Shown here one piece after another: positions 1 to 11,819 of a stretch of 64,000 nucleotides of DNA; positions within the stretch are counted from its first letter, which is position 1, and each line of letters begins with the position of its first letter. This stretch comes from Brevibacterium zhoupengii (GTDB lineage: Bacteria; Actinomycetota; Actinomycetes; Actinomycetales; Brevibacteriaceae): assembly GCF_021117425.1 (NCBI RefSeq), contig NZ_CP088298.1, positions 1 to 64,000 of the forward strand, written 5' to 3'. The notes under the pieces were generated by a model. It was not told the origin of the DNA, ran no database searches, and saw nothing but the letters and a program-made list of their open reading frames with translations. The translations under genes and the position numbers were made by a program.

Positions 1-32
1 CAGTGTGGAGGATTACTGGGCAGACTCGTCAG

Positions 33-65
33 TTCTCCACAAACTGTGGAAAACTATGTGGAAGT
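33..65. promoter_or_regulatory. DnaA-box-like sites upstream of dnaA
   Basis: Three sequences close to the DnaA box (TTATCCACA) lie just before dnaA: TTCTCCACA at 33-41, TGTGGAAAA (inverted) at 45-53 and TGTGGAAGT (inverted) at 57-65. Each differs from the consensus by one to three bases. Such boxes before dnaA are known to mediate autoregulation, and they may form the left edge of the origin. This role is inferred. Confidence 0.45.
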
Positions 66-122
66 CATACACAGGTGTGGACCGTGCCAAGAACAAACGA
101 CGAAAACGGAGGAAGATTGACG

Positions 123-1757
123 GTGTCGAATTCCAAGAATGAGCTCATCAGCCAATGGCGGACGGTGGTCTCGACCCTGGATCAGGACCCCAGTCTGACC
201 GCCCACCAAAGGGGCTTCCTCTCTCTTGCATTGCCCAAGGCTCTCGTCGACAATGCACTGGTCCTTCTGGCCGTCCGTGACGAACACACGCGCAGAACCA
301 TTGAGACTCGCCTCCTCGGTCCTCTGACCAGAGAGTTCTCCCATGTTCTCGGCTTTGAGGTGACTTTCGGGTTCGTCGTCGACCCGGAACTCGATGTACC
401 GATCCGGTTCGAAGATCTCATCGGAGAACCCACACCGGGATCACCGATCGAGATCGATCCGGAGACATCCACCTCGGCGATGGAATCCACGGGATCTCCT
501 CACTATGCGCCGACGCAGGCCCCGGCGCCCGAGCCTCAGATCCCTTCTCCCTATAACCGCGCACCTCACCCGCAGCCGCAGTCACCCAGGTACGAAGACG
601 CCGGGCCGGCGCCCAGCAATGGGGCACCTGTGGAAAGAACGACGCGAGAGATGAAGATCGCCGAGGCGACCGCCGCCCAGTCGACTCCGCCGGTCGAGGT
701 TCCCGGAGTCGCCCAGCTCAACCCGAAGTACACCTTCGACACCTTCGTCATCGGCGCATCCAACCGCTTCGCGCATGCCGCTGCCTTCGCTGTGGCCGAG
801 GCACCGGCCAAGGCCTACAACCCACTATTCATCTACGGCGATTCGGGCTTGGGAAAAACGCACCTCCTGCACGCGATCGGCTACTACGCAACACAGCTGT
901 TCCCCGAGATCCGCGTGAAATACGTCTCGAGCGAAGAATTCGTCAACGACTTCATCAACACCATCGGTTCGTCGAAGACTTCGAACTCGCTGCGTCCCGC
1001 GTTCCAGCGTCGCTACCGCGAGGTCGACATTCTGATGATCGATGACATCCAGTTTCTGCAGGGCAAGGATGCAACGGTCGAAGAGTTCTTCCACACATTC
1101 AATGCGCTGCACAATGAGGTCAAACAGGTAGTCATCACCTCGGACCAGCCGCCGAAGATGCTCAAGGGATTCGAGGAGCGGCTGCGCTCACGCTTCGAAT
1201 GGGGTCTCCTCACCGACGTGCAGCCTCCGGACATGGAGACGCGCTTCGCCATTCTGCGTCGCAAGGCCGCCGGCGAGCAGCTCGACGTTCCCAACGACGT
1301 CTTGGAATACATCGCTTCACGGATCTCGTCGAACATCCGGGAGCTCGAGGGCGCACTCATCCGCGTGACTGCCTTCGCCAATCTCAATGACCAGCAGGTC
1401 GATGTCAGCCTGGCCGAGACGGTGCTCAAGGACTTCATCACCCAGGATGACACCCCGGCCATCACCGCCGCCGACATCATGGGACAGACTGCTGCCTACT
1501 TCAGCCTCACCCTCGACGACCTCTGCGGCACCTCCCGGTCACGAACACTGACCACTGCCCGACAGATCGCCATGTACCTGTGCCGTGAACTCACGGAGCT
1601 GTCGCTGCCCAAGATCGGTCAGGCCTTCGGCGGCCGCGACCACACCACCGTGATGCATGCGAACAAGAAGATTCGAACTCAGATGGCCGAACGACGAGCG
1701 GTCTACACTCAGGTCACCGAGTTAACAAACCGCATTAAACAGCAACATCGCCTATAG
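123..1757 (+). CDS. dnaA: Chromosomal replication initiator protein DnaA
   Basis: DnaA is the ATP-dependent initiator that binds DnaA boxes and melts the origin. I start it at GTG 123 because GGAGGAA at 108-114 sits 8 bases upstream; the frame is open further 5' but without a better site. That gives 544 residues. An N-terminal domain I and a long Pro/Ala-rich linker (about residues 100-200) precede the AAA+ domain, with Walker A GDSGLGKT at 239-246 and Walker B ILMIDD at 303-308. The C-terminal domain IV has the DnaA signature helix-turn-helix with GGRDHTTV. It is the first gene of the dnaA-dnaN-recF-gyrB-gyrA order and is flanked by DnaA boxes on both sides. Confidence 0.98.
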   Translation: MSNSKNELISQWRTVVSTLDQDPSLTAHQRGFLSLALPKALVDNALVLLAVRDEHTRRTIETRLLGPLTREFSHVLGFEVTFGFVVDPELDVPIRFEDLIGEPTPGSPIEIDPETSTSAMESTGSPHYAPTQAPAPEPQIPSPYNRAPHPQPQSPRYEDAGPAPSNGAPVERTTREMKIAEATAAQSTPPVEVPGVAQLNPKYTFDTFVIGASNRFAHAAAFAVAEAPAKAYNPLFIYGDSGLGKTHLLHAIGYYATQLFPEIRVKYVSSEEFVNDFINTIGSSKTSNSLRPAFQRRYREVDILMIDDIQFLQGKDATVEEFFHTFNALHNEVKQVVITSDQPPKMLKGFEERLRSRFEWGLLTDVQPPDMETRFAILRRKAAGEQLDVPNDVLEYIASRISSNIRELEGALIRVTAFANLNDQQVDVSLAETVLKDFITQDDTPAITAADIMGQTAAYFSLTLDDLCGTSRSRTLTTARQIAMYLCRELTELSLPKIGQAFGGRDHTTVMHANKKIRTQMAERRAVYTQVTELTNRIKQQHRL

Positions 1758-2057
1758 ATCGCGGTATACACATCTGTGGATAACCATGGGGACAAACGAC
1801 GTATCCTGGGGATAGAATGGTGGATAACTTCACGAAGTGAGTGGACGGATGTGAACTACATGGATGTGCTTACCCAAGCGCCCACCGAAGCATGCGTGAG
1901 CGTACACAGGGGATCCACACCCTCGGAGATCGCTCAGCCCTTGATTACTAGGGCGTAACTGCCAGTTATCCACAAACTCCACAGGTGCTAATACTTCTAC
2001 TCATTGAATGGAAGTAATAAGAGGGTGACCGCCACCGACTGCATCGGCTTGGTTGGG

Positions 2058-2077
2058 GAGCTCTCGAATGAGAGCTC
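2058..2077. repeat. Inverted repeat in the dnaA-dnaN region
   Basis: GAGCTCTC and GAGAGCTC form a perfect 8-bp stem around a GAAT loop. A further GGTT (2051-2054)/AACC (2080-2083) pairing extends it after a two-base mismatch. It could be the dnaA transcription terminator or a structural element of the origin; there is no T-run, so the terminator reading is weak. Confidence 0.5.
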
Positions 2078-2187
2078 GGAACCGATTCTCAGCACTGCCA
2101 GTTATTCGAACACACTGTCACAGTCGATTCTCGAATACGAGATCACCTGCTTCCCGGTCGCCTCGGTGTCTGTGGTCGTTCATGATG

Positions 2188-2217
2188 TTGGCTGCCCAAT
2201 GCCGGGACGCTGATATT
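2188..2217 (+). promoter_or_regulatory. Candidate dnaN promoter
   Basis: TTGGCT (2188-2193) and GATATT (2212-2217) are separated by 18 bases and lie about 80 bases before the dnaN start. The match to the sigma-70 type consensus is moderate and no transcript start is known. Confidence 0.3.
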
Positions 2218-2298
2218 TCCGATAGGCTGTGTAAAGTTTTCCGAGCAACGTCAAGCCAGTGTCTTGAGTACGTCGGGTGGCCACCCCGAAGGAGTAAA

Positions 2299-3438
2299 GT
2301 GAACGCCGAAGCATCTCCCCTGAAGTTCAAAGTCAACCGCGATGTCCTTGCCGATGCGGTGACTTGGGCTACCAAGACCCTCCCCAGTCGTCCCTCCGCA
2401 CCAGTTCTCACCGGCATCCTCATCACCGCCGAGGCTGGTGGAACAGTCCGTCTCTCGGTCTTCGACTACGAAGTCTCATCCCGAGTGGAGATCGCGGCCG
2501 ACGTGGTCACAGCCGGTACGGTCCTCGTCTCCGGTCGACTCCTCGCAGACATCTCCAAAGCCCTTCCCAACCAGGAAGTCACCCTGGAGCAGATCGATTC
2601 GAAGGTTGACGTCACCTGCAGCTCGTCTCGCTTCTCGCTGATGACGATGCCGGTCGGCGAATACCCCTCGCTGCCGCAGGTCCCCGATGCTTCGGGAACG
2701 GTCTCTGCCGGGGAATTCCAGAACGCCGTCTCGCAGGTCACGATCGCAACATCGAAAGATGACACTCTGCCGATCCTGACCAGTGTTCGCGTTGAGATCG
2801 AGGGCGAGAAGGTCACACTCCTGGCCACCGACCGCTACCGACTCGCTGTTCGTGAGTTCACCTGGAATCCTGGCCGCCCAGATGTCTCCGCCGTTGCTCT
2901 TCTGCGTGGACGGACACTGTCCGATGTGTCGAAGTCCCTGGGCGGAGATGTCACGATCGGCCTGAGCAACGATGCGGGCAAGGATCTCATCTCCTTCACC
3001 TCGGCGGGCCGAGTCACAACCTCGCTGCTCGTCGAAGGCGAATATCCCAAAGTACGGTCGCTGTTCCCTGACTCTGTGCCGATCCACGCGATCGTCGAGA
3101 CTGGCGTTCTGCGTGAGGCAGTTCGTCGTGTCTCCCTCGTTGCCGAGAGAAATACTCCGCTGCGCTTCGAGGTCAGCGACGGAATGCTCACACTCCACGC
3201 CGGTACCGGTGACGATGCCCAGGCATCGGAAGCCCTCGAAGCGGTGCTGCAGGGTGACCCGATCACCGTGGGCTTCAACCCGCACTACATCGCCGAGGGA
3301 CTGGCCGCGATCGAGAGCCCGTACGTGAACTTTTCGTTCACTCAGCCGATGAAACCTGTCATCATCTCGGGACAGAGAGATCTGGAGTCGTCGGCCGACG
3401 AATCGTATCGATACTTGCTCATGCCAACTCGTATCTGA
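2299..3438 (+). CDS. dnaN: DNA polymerase III subunit beta (sliding clamp)
   Basis: The beta clamp is a ring that tethers DNA polymerase III to DNA. The open frame extends far upstream, but GTG 2299 is chosen: AAGGAG at 2289-2294 lies just before it, and the product then begins VNAEASPLKFKVNRD, the expected start of the first clamp domain. Length is 379 residues, normal for the family, with the usual C-terminal YLLMPTRI ending. recF starts on the base right after the stop codon, so the two are probably cotranscribed. Confidence 0.97.
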   Translation: MNAEASPLKFKVNRDVLADAVTWATKTLPSRPSAPVLTGILITAEAGGTVRLSVFDYEVSSRVEIAADVVTAGTVLVSGRLLADISKALPNQEVTLEQIDSKVDVTCSSSRFSLMTMPVGEYPSLPQVPDASGTVSAGEFQNAVSQVTIATSKDDTLPILTSVRVEIEGEKVTLLATDRYRLAVREFTWNPGRPDVSAVALLRGRTLSDVSKSLGGDVTIGLSNDAGKDLISFTSAGRVTTSLLVEGEYPKVRSLFPDSVPIHAIVETGVLREAVRRVSLVAERNTPLRFEVSDGMLTLHAGTGDDAQASEALEAVLQGDPITVGFNPHYIAEGLAAIESPYVNFSFTQPMKPVIISGQRDLESSADESYRYLLMPTRI

Positions 3439-4563
3439 ATGTGGATATCCCGACTTTCGCTGCGTAACTACCGGTCCTATCCGGAACTCGATCTCGAGTT
3501 CGAGCCCGGGGTCACCACTTTCGTGGCCGACAACGGTACGGGCAAGACCAATATCGTCGAAGCTATCGGGTATCTGGCCCATCTGCGTTCTCATCGAGTT
3601 GCCTTCGATGCACCTTTGGTCAACGAGTATGCGCAGACGGCAACCGTGTCTGCTCTCGTCAACCGTGATCAGCGTCATGCGACCGTAGAAGTCTCGATAC
3701 AGTCGAAGGGCGCCAACCGGGCACGAGTCAACCGATCTCCAGTGAAGATGAAGGAGATCCTGGGACTCGTGTCCTGTGTGGTCTTCGCGCCGGAGGATCT
3801 CAGCCTGGTGCGTGGCGAACCAGCTGAACGACGTTCGTGGATGGATACCCTGGTCGTCTCGCGCAACCCTCGTTACTCCTCGGTGATCACAGACTTCGAA
3901 CGCGCCCTCAAACAGCGCAATGCCCTGCTCAAACGTCTGCGTGAGGATCGTGACCCCGGGCTCGAAGCGACTTTGGACATCTGGAACATGGCCTATGCCG
4001 ACTCTGCCTCGGAACTGGTCTACGGCAGGCAGCGGATCCTCGCCGACATCGTCGAGCCTCTGCAGAGGAACTTTGCGTATATCGCCGCCGATGCTCGTCT
4101 GGAACGTCAGGGAATCCAAGCTCGCTATGATTCGCGCATCGACTATTCGCAAGCCGAGTCGGCCGCCGAATGCCGCGAGCTGCTGTTGGCCGCCCTCGAA
4201 CGTCGGCGCACCACGGAGATCGAACGCGGTCTGACCCTGCACGGTCCCGGCCGTGACGATCTGGCGCTGACGATCGGAGACCACCCGGCTAAGGGCTACG
4301 CCTCTCATGGAGAAACCTGGTCCCTGGCCTTGGCCATGCAGCTGGCTGGATGGGATCTGCTCAGCTCTGATGCCGGATCCGCTGCCGAACAGCCGGTCCT
4401 CGTCCTCGACGATGTCTTCGCTGAACTCGACACCGGGCGCCGCAATCGACTTGCATCGCGCATCACCGAGGCTGAGCAGGTCTTCATCACCGCGGCCGTG
4501 GACGGAGATCTGCCCGAAGGGCTGGAAGGCCGCAGGATCGGGCAGGATCGTCTGGTGTCATGA
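3439..4563 (+). CDS. recF: DNA replication and repair protein RecF
   Basis: RecF is an ABC/SMC-like ATPase that helps load RecA at gapped DNA. The 374-residue product has a Walker A motif ADNGTGKTN at 30-38 and a Walker B LVLDDVFAELD near the C-terminus. ATG 3439 follows the dnaN stop directly, and the recF stop overlaps the next gene's start as ATGA (4560-4563), so the three genes are coupled. Confidence 0.97.
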   Translation: MWISRLSLRNYRSYPELDLEFEPGVTTFVADNGTGKTNIVEAIGYLAHLRSHRVAFDAPLVNEYAQTATVSALVNRDQRHATVEVSIQSKGANRARVNRSPVKMKEILGLVSCVVFAPEDLSLVRGEPAERRSWMDTLVVSRNPRYSSVITDFERALKQRNALLKRLREDRDPGLEATLDIWNMAYADSASELVYGRQRILADIVEPLQRNFAYIAADARLERQGIQARYDSRIDYSQAESAAECRELLLAALERRRTTEIERGLTLHGPGRDDLALTIGDHPAKGYASHGETWSLALAMQLAGWDLLSSDAGSAAEQPVLVLDDVFAELDTGRRNRLASRITEAEQVFITAAVDGDLPEGLEGRRIGQDRLVS

Positions 4564-5072
4564 GCGGCATCGAGAAGGACACCTCAACTCCGGTGGCGTC
4601 GCTTGAGGCTCTCGACCGGGTTCGACGGATGGAGGCGACCGAGGCGAAGTTCGTGCGCAGCCGACGCCGCTCGCGTCTGCGCGGTGAAGCCGTCTACAGC
4701 GGGGCAGGCAAGGACAAACGAGATCCAGCAGCGATCTCATCGGCCCTGGGGAAGCTGATATCCGCCCGAGGCTGGTCTTCGTCGATCGACATCGGCAAGG
4801 TGCTGGGCCGGTGGCCGGACCTGGTGGGTGAGCAGGTGGCGATGCACTGCAAACCCGTCGACTTCTCCCCTCCTCTGCTGATCATCGCCGCGGACTCAAC
4901 GACCTGGGCGACTCAGCTGCGAGTGCTCAAACCGACGATTTTGAGGGCGCTCGAGGCAGGCCTCGGCTCGCAGACGATCACAGAGATCGAGATCCGCGGA
5001 CCACGAGGGCGCAGCTTCAAGAAGGGACGGCGCAGCGTATCCGGCCGGGGACCTCGGGACACCTTCGGCTGA
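4560..5072 (+). CDS. DUF721 family protein (DciA-like)
   Basis: A 170-residue protein of the DUF721 family that sits between recF and gyrB in most actinobacteria. DciA members are known to interact with the replicative helicase DnaB and replace DnaC/DnaI loaders. The N-terminal 60 residues are charged and probably flexible. The conserved core begins near residue 75 with WSSSIDIGKVLGRWPDLVG and continues through a TWATQLRVL segment typical of the family. The start ATG overlaps the recF stop. The helicase-loading role is family knowledge, not shown by this sequence. Confidence 0.85.
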   Translation: MSGIEKDTSTPVASLEALDRVRRMEATEAKFVRSRRRSRLRGEAVYSGAGKDKRDPAAISSALGKLISARGWSSSIDIGKVLGRWPDLVGEQVAMHCKPVDFSPPLLIIAADSTTWATQLRVLKPTILRALEAGLGSQTITEIEIRGPRGRSFKKGRRSVSGRGPRDTFG

Positions 5073-5179
5073 GGATTTTCTGAGCTTGCACAGCGGCAGA
5101 TCCGTAAAACCATAGAGAGCCTTAAACGGCGATAGCCGGTCCCGTTCGTGCCCGGGGGTACATCCGAGGCTTAGAAAAT

Positions 5180-7271
<2,092 letters not shown>

Positions 7272-7277
7272 TTCTCA

Positions 7278-7311
7278 CCGTCGGTTCCCGGCCTGTACCG
7301 GGAGCGGACGG
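7278..7311. terminator. Hairpin between gyrB and gyrA
   Basis: TCCCGG (7286-7291) pairs with CCGGGA (7298-7303), and outer CCGTC (7278-7282) pairs with GACGG (7307-7311). There is no following T-run, so it may attenuate rather than terminate transcription between gyrB and gyrA. Confidence 0.3.
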
Positions 7312-7380
7312 TCACACAGACTTTCATGAACTCAAGCACCGCCCTCATGCGCGGGTTAAGACACAAGGGAAGAGCCCACA

Positions 7381-9939
7381 TTGGCTGACGAAAACGATAT
7401 CGGAACCGACATCAACCGTGTCGAACAGGTTGATCTCAATCTCGAGATGCAGAGGTCGTACCTCGATTATGCGATGAGCGTGATCGTCGGTCGTGCTCTG
7501 CCCGACGTCCGTGACGGACTCAAACCCGTTCACCGGCGCGTGCTGTACGCGATGTTCGACGGCGGTTACCGTCCGGACCGCAACTTCTCCAAGTGCTCAC
7601 GCGTTGTCGGCGACGTCATGGGCCAGTACCACCCGCACGGTGACTCGGCGATCTACGACGCCATGGTCCGCCTCGTCCAGCCGTGGACCATGCGCTACCC
7701 ATTGGTTGCAGGACAGGGAAACTTCGGGTCACCGGGTGACGATGGTGCGGCTGCGCCACGTTATACCGAGTGCAAAATGGCTCCCCTGGCCCTCGAGATG
7801 GTCAGGGACATCGAAGAGGGCACCGTCGATTTCCAGGACAACTACGACGGTCGCAACCAGGAACCAGTGGTTCTGCCGTCACGGTTCCCGAACCTGCTGG
7901 TCAACGGTTCGTCCGGCATCGCCGTGGGTATGGCGACCAACATTCCACCGCACAACCTCCGCGAGGTTGCTGCTGGAGCGCAGTGGCTGCTGTCGCATCC
8001 CGAGGCCAGCAAGGAAGAGGCTCTCGAAGCGCTGCTCGGCATCGTCAAGGGCCCGGACTTCCCGATGGGTGCAACCATCCTGGGTCGCAAGGGCATCGAA
8101 GACACCTATCGCACCGGTCGCGGGTCGATCACACAACGCGCCGTCGTCGAGGTCGAAGAGATCCAGGGACGCACCTGCCTGGTCGTGACTCAGCTGCCCT
8201 ACATGGTCAACCCCGACACCCTGGCCGCGAAGATCGCCTCCTATGTCAAGGATGGAAAGGTCGCAGGCATCGCGGATCTCCGCGACGAGTCCTCGGGACG
8301 AACCGGACAGCGTCTGGTCATCGTGCTCAAACGCGATGCGGTAGCCAAGGTCGTCCTCAACAACCTCTACAAGCACACCTCGCTGCAGGAGAACTTCTCC
8401 GCGAACATGCTGGCGATCGTCGACAGCGTCCCGCGCACCCTCAGCTTGGACTCCTTCCTGCGTCTGTGGGTCAAGCACCAGGTCGAAGTCATCGTGCGTC
8501 GCACCGAGTTCCGTCTGCGCAAGGCCGAGGAGCGCGCTCACATCCTGCGCGGCTACCTCAAGGCACTCGACGCCCTCGACGAGGTCATCGCACTGATCCG
8601 TCGCTCGCCGTCTTCCGATGAGGCTCGGACTGGGCTGATGGACCTCCTCAAGGTCGACGAAGTTCAGGCCAATGCGATTCTTGACCTGCAGCTGCGCCGT
8701 CTGGCCGCCCTGGAACGTCTGAAGATCCAGGAAGAGGCCGAGAAGATCGAGCAGCAGATCGCCGAGTACAAATACATCCTTGCGACTCCCGCCCGGCAGC
8801 GCGAGATCGTGTCGGAAGAACTCGAAGAGATCGTTGATCGCTACGGCGACGATCGTCGGACCAAGATCCTGGCCGGATTCGACGGCGATGTATCGATGGA
8901 AGACCTGATTCCGGAAGAAGAGGTCGTCGTCACCATCACCCGCGGCGGCTATGCCAAGCGCACCCAGAATCACCTGTATCGCGCTCAGCACCGTGGCGGC
9001 AAGGGCATCAAGGGCGCAAACCTGCGCGGCGACGATGTCGTCGAGCAGTTCTTCGTCACCTCCACACACAACTGGCTGCTGTTCTTCACCAACACCGGTC
9101 GCGTGTACCGTGCAAAGGCCTATGAGCTGCCCGAGGGTTCACGGGATGCCAAGGGTCAGCACGTGGCGAACCTGCTTGCCCTGCAGCCGGGCGAGACGAT
9201 CGCCAAGGTACTCTCAATCCGCGACTACGAGGAAGCAGAGTTCCTCATCCTGGCCACGCAGTCCGGTGTCGTGAAGAAGACTCGTCTGAGCGAGTACGAC
9301 TCGAATCGCACGGGCGGGGTCATTGCGATCAACCTCCGTGAGTACAAGGGTCAGCCGGATGAACTGGTCTCGGCGCGGATCGTGAGCTCCGAAGACCACC
9401 TCCTCATGATCTCCCGCAAGGGAATGTCGATCCGGTTCGCAGCCGACGACGATTCGATTCGTCCCCTGGGCCGCGTCACCGGCGGTGTGACCGGAATGAA
9501 GTTCAAGGGTGACGACGAGCTGCTGACCATGGATGTCATCCAGCCCGACACATACGTCTTCGTCGTGACTGAGGGCGGCTACGCGAAGCGGACCCCGGTC
9601 GACGAATACCGCCTGCAGGGTCGTGGCGGCCTGGGAATCCGGGTTGCCAAGATCACGGAACAGCGCGGAGACTTGGTGGGAGGACTCATCGTCGACGAGG
9701 GAGAAGAAGTCCTCGTCGTCATGGAGCGCGGTAAGATCGTACGGTCGAATATCGATGAAGTTCCGGCAAAGGGACGCAACACCATGGGTGTGGTGTTCGC
9801 GAAACCGGGCAAGAATGACCGTATTATCGCAGTAACGCGTGGACCCGAGACTGTGGTCGAAGAGCTAGACGAAGAAGCTGACGAACCAGAGGGCGAGGAC
9901 GTGGAGCCTCAGACCGGCAGCGAGGATGTGGAAGAGTGA
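7381..9939 (+). CDS. gyrA: DNA gyrase subunit A
   Basis: GyrA breaks and rejoins DNA in the gyrase tetramer. The 852-residue frame opens with a TTG codon at 7381 giving [19 protein letters not shown]; a purine-rich GGGAAGAG lies about 7 bases upstream. The quinolone-resistance region reads [11 protein letters not shown] with Ser89, Ala90 and Asp93 at the positions equivalent to E. coli 83, 84 and 87, a wild-type-like state. Catalytic Tyr128 lies in PRYTE. Six beta-pinwheel repeats of the C-terminal domain follow, and the tail is acidic. The stop overlaps the start of the next gene. Confidence 0.98.
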   Translation: MADENDIGTDINRVEQVDLNLEMQRSYLDYAMSVIVGRALPDVRDGLKPVHRRVLYAMFDGGYRPDRNFSKCSRVVGDVMGQYHPHGDSAIYDAMVRLVQPWTMRYPLVAGQGNFGSPGDDGAAAPRYTECKMAPLALEMVRDIEEGTVDFQDNYDGRNQEPVVLPSRFPNLLVNGSSGIAVGMATNIPPHNLREVAAGAQWLLSHPEASKEEALEALLGIVKGPDFPMGATILGRKGIEDTYRTGRGSITQRAVVEVEEIQGRTCLVVTQLPYMVNPDTLAAKIASYVKDGKVAGIADLRDESSGRTGQRLVIVLKRDAVAKVVLNNLYKHTSLQENFSANMLAIVDSVPRTLSLDSFLRLWVKHQVEVIVRRTEFRLRKAEERAHILRGYLKALDALDEVIALIRRSPSSDEARTGLMDLLKVDEVQANAILDLQLRRLAALERLKIQEEAEKIEQQIAEYKYILATPARQREIVSEELEEIVDRYGDDRRTKILAGFDGDVSMEDLIPEEEVVVTITRGGYAKRTQNHLYRAQHRGGKGIKGANLRGDDVVEQFFVTSTHNWLLFFTNTGRVYRAKAYELPEGSRDAKGQHVANLLALQPGETIAKVLSIRDYEEAEFLILATQSGVVKKTRLSEYDSNRTGGVIAINLREYKGQPDELVSARIVSSEDHLLMISRKGMSIRFAADDDSIRPLGRVTGGVTGMKFKGDDELLTMDVIQPDTYVFVVTEGGYAKRTPVDEYRLQGRGGLGIRVAKITEQRGDLVGGLIVDEGEEVLVVMERGKIVRSNIDEVPAKGRNTMGVVFAKPGKNDRIIAVTRGPETVVEELDEEADEPEGEDVEPQTGSEDVEE

Positions 9940-10760
9940 GCGACAACAAACAGCCAGGCTCAGGCAAGATCATACGCACGTCCAGTGGATCCACCCGCTT
10001 GACAGCAGGATCGGCGAAGAACGAAGACAAGGCTGGTGCTGCCGGCTCGGGCAATTCCGCCGGCTCCGGCAATTCGGGCAAGACACCCGATACGACCCGG
10101 GTGGTGACCCCTCCGGCTCCCAAAGCCTCACCGAAGCCCAACAGAGCCCCTTCAGCCGGGCAGTCCTCGCCCGGACAGACCTCGGGCGGACCTGGTGGGT
10201 CGTCCTCGGCAGGGACCGCCACTGGCGGATCGGCACCTTCCAGCCAAGCTACAGGCTCACAGAAGCAGTCCTCGGGTGGCGGACAGTCCACCTCGGCGAT
10301 GGGAGCCGCAGCCAACACCATTCGCGCCAGCTCCGGCAGCGTGAAAATGGGTGTCAAGAACATGGTCGACAGCGGCAAGGGCAACAAAAAGAAGAAGGGC
10401 CCGCGAACGGTCCGTCTCACCGTCTCGGCTGTCGACCCGTGGTCGGTCATGAAGATGTCGTTCCTCATGTCCGTGGCCATCGGCATCGCCACCATCGTGG
10501 CCTTCGTCGTACTCTGGATCGTCCTCCAAGCCACCGGCGTCATGAGCGGTTTGGAAACGACGATCGCCGAGGTTGCCGGCGCAGAGTCGGCAGAGAAGAT
10601 CGTCGGGATCTTCGGCTTCGGCCGAGTCGTGGCGGCCGGCTTCATCATCGCGGTCATCAACATCGTCCTCATGACAGCCCTGTCCACCTTGGCTGCGTTC
10701 ATCTACAACATCGGCTCCCTCATCGCTGGTGGATTCCACCTGACGCTGACTGACGACTGA
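9936..10760 (+). CDS. DUF3566 domain-containing membrane protein
   Basis: A 274-residue protein with a low-complexity Gly/Ser/Pro-rich N-terminal half (about 1-145) followed by a DUF3566 domain holding two membrane segments (about 170-195 and 225-260). The family is found directly after gyrA in many actinobacteria; its function is not established. GTG 9936 overlaps the gyrA stop as GTGA, so translation is coupled. The long flexible N-terminus probably lies in the cytoplasm. Confidence 0.88.
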   Translation: MSDNKQPGSGKIIRTSSGSTRLTAGSAKNEDKAGAAGSGNSAGSGNSGKTPDTTRVVTPPAPKASPKPNRAPSAGQSSPGQTSGGPGGSSSAGTATGGSAPSSQATGSQKQSSGGGQSTSAMGAAANTIRASSGSVKMGVKNMVDSGKGNKKKKGPRTVRLTVSAVDPWSVMKMSFLMSVAIGIATIVAFVVLWIVLQATGVMSGLETTIAEVAGAESAEKIVGIFGFGRVVAAGFIIAVINIVLMTALSTLAAFIYNIGSLIAGGFHLTLTDD

Positions 10761-10945
10761 CTCGTGCTGACCAACGCCTGAGACCTGTGACCGCCTGTTT
10801 CGGCGCTCACGAGCTTCTCATCGGTTTCGCTGCCTGACCGGCGGCTCGGATGCCCTCCACAGGAATTCCGGGTCGCCGGCAGACGTTTGGGAGCCCGTTC
10901 GGTGCGTATGATGAGGGCATGTGAGGCGAGTCACTGTCAGCCGAT

Positions 10946-10974
10946 TTGTGTTGGAATGACCCGTTGGGTATCGT
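10946..10974 (+). promoter_or_regulatory. Candidate promoter of tRNA-Ile
   Basis: TTGTGT (10946-10951) and TATCGT (10969-10974) are spaced by 17 bases and sit 26 bases before the tRNA-Ile gene. The spacing and position suit a tRNA promoter. Confidence 0.4.
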
Positions 10975-11000
10975 TTTACTTCGGGTTCACCCCCTGAAAA

Positions 11001-11074
11001 GGGCCTATAGCTCAGGCGGTTAGAGCGCTTCGCTGATAACGAAGAGGTCCCTGGTTCAAGTCCAGGTAGGCCCA
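11001..11074 (+). tRNA. tRNA-Ile (GAT)
   Basis: A 74-base cloverleaf: acceptor GGGCCTA pairs with TAGGCCC, the anticodon arm reads CTTCGCTGATAACGAAG with anticodon GAT, and the T-arm has GGTTCAAGTCC. CCA is not encoded. Its place after gyrA is conserved in actinobacteria. Confidence 0.97.
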
Positions 11075-11093
11075 CATCCTTTCGAGGAGGATC

Positions 11094-11210
11094 ATGAAGA
11101 AATGGATTCTCAGTGGTCTCACACTTGTGGGACTCGGAGTTTTCTTCCGGTGGCGGCACGGTAATCAGAGTGCCCAGGCCGAATGGTCCGAACACACCGA
11201 CTCGGTGTGA
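11094..11210 (+). CDS. DLW-39 family small protein
   Basis: A 38-residue product starting MKKWILSGLTLVGLGVFF at ATG 11094, behind a strong GAGGAGG (11084-11090). It has one N-terminal hydrophobic helix and a charged tail ending AEWSEHTDSV. The DLW-39 family of tiny proteins lies between tRNA-Ile and tRNA-Ala in many actinobacteria, which is exactly the position here. The canonical DLW triplet is replaced by AEW. Function unknown; probably membrane-associated. Confidence 0.78.
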   Translation: MKKWILSGLTLVGLGVFFRWRHGNQSAQAEWSEHTDSV

Positions 11211-11225
11211 AGGTGAATCCCTTCT

Positions 11226-11301
11226 GGGGGTATGGCGCAATTGGTAGCGCACCTGCTTTGCAAGCAGGGGGTTAGGGGTTCGAGTCCCCTTACCTCCACC
11301 A
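11226..11301 (+). tRNA. tRNA-Ala (TGC), copy 1, CCA encoded
   Basis: Acceptor GGGGGTA pairs with TACCTCC (one G-T pair); the anticodon arm reads CTGCTTTGCAAGCAG with anticodon TGC. The 73-base body (11226-11298) is followed by an encoded CCA. A second copy with identical body is at 16376. Confidence 0.97.
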
Positions 11302-11305
11302 GATG

Positions 11306-11342
11306 ATGAAGGCTCCGAACCGATATGGTTCGGAGCCTTCAT
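11306..11342 (+). terminator. Rho-independent terminator after tRNA-Ala
   Basis: A perfect 16-bp stem (11306-11321 with 11327-11342) around a GATAT loop, followed by AGTTTCTC. It closes the tRNA-Ile/DLW-39/tRNA-Ala unit and is symmetrical enough to act on both strands. Confidence 0.8.
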
Positions 11343-11382
11343 AGTTTCTCCCGGATGAGAGTGGCATCTTTGGGGTGTGTGG

Positions 11383-11819
11383 TCACAGTGGAGACGGATG
11401 CCATTTCCATTCCGTTCTGCGGCCGGCCCCGCCTGATTCGATCCGTCCGTTCGCCCAGAGCAGCGACAGCCAAGGATCGGTGCCGAGCTCGACTTCAGGG
11501 AACAGACGCCGCAGCACTGTGGCGGCAATTGTCGCATCCGGCCGAAAACCCACCCCCAGACCATCAGTCGCGTCCCAGGTCTTCGGACCAGGGCAGAGTT
11601 GGTGGAGCCCGCCCGAACCCCGACCTCGAAGGCGGCGTCGTCACCGCGACCTGACCACAGATCCAGCGCGTACCACAACGGACCCGTTGCCGAGTGAGCC
11701 ACGACCTCCGAGACACTGATGCTCATCTGAGGCGCTGTGACAGACCAGTCACGGGAGATCTGCGCCGTCAGTGCAGTCGCGCATATGGACCCGGCGTGAA
11801 ATACGTCCGAACAATTCAT
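11383..11819 (-). pseudogene. Decayed maleylpyruvate isomerase/DinB-like gene
   Basis: On the minus strand from ATG 11819, the frame encodes a family-like N-terminal part including SEVVAHSATGPLWYALDLW and DDAAFEVGVRAG. The expected middle section (a CDELLVHT-type segment) is absent. From about 11565 the match continues in another frame as TWDATDGLGVGFRPDA, then VLRRLFPE and DPWLSLLWANGRIE, ending at the stop 11383-11385. The gene therefore looks broken by an internal deletion plus frameshift. Intact members are about 200 residues and belong to the mycothiol-dependent isomerase-like group. Family recognition is from remembered patterns. Confidence 0.55.

Larger units (their letters stand above)
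1758..2298. other. dnaA-dnaN intergenic region, probable oriC
   Basis: This 541-base gap has no convincing gene. It carries two perfect DnaA boxes, TGTGGATAA (inverted) at 1775-1783 and TTATCCACA at 1966-1974, plus one with a single mismatch, GGTGGATAA at 1819-1827. The stretch at about 1988-2025 is the most AT-rich part and could be the unwinding element. The dnaA-dnaN gap is the usual site of oriC in actinobacteria. Only two boxes are perfect, which is few, so weaker boxes must contribute if this is the whole origin. Confidence 0.75.

Noticed and set aside
2476-4308. 610-codon minus-strand frame
   Set aside because: Antisense to dnaN and recF; no family resemblance, low-complexity composition typical of high-GC shadow frames.
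7879-9069. 396-codon minus-strand frame
   Set aside because: Antisense to gyrA, no recognisable domain.
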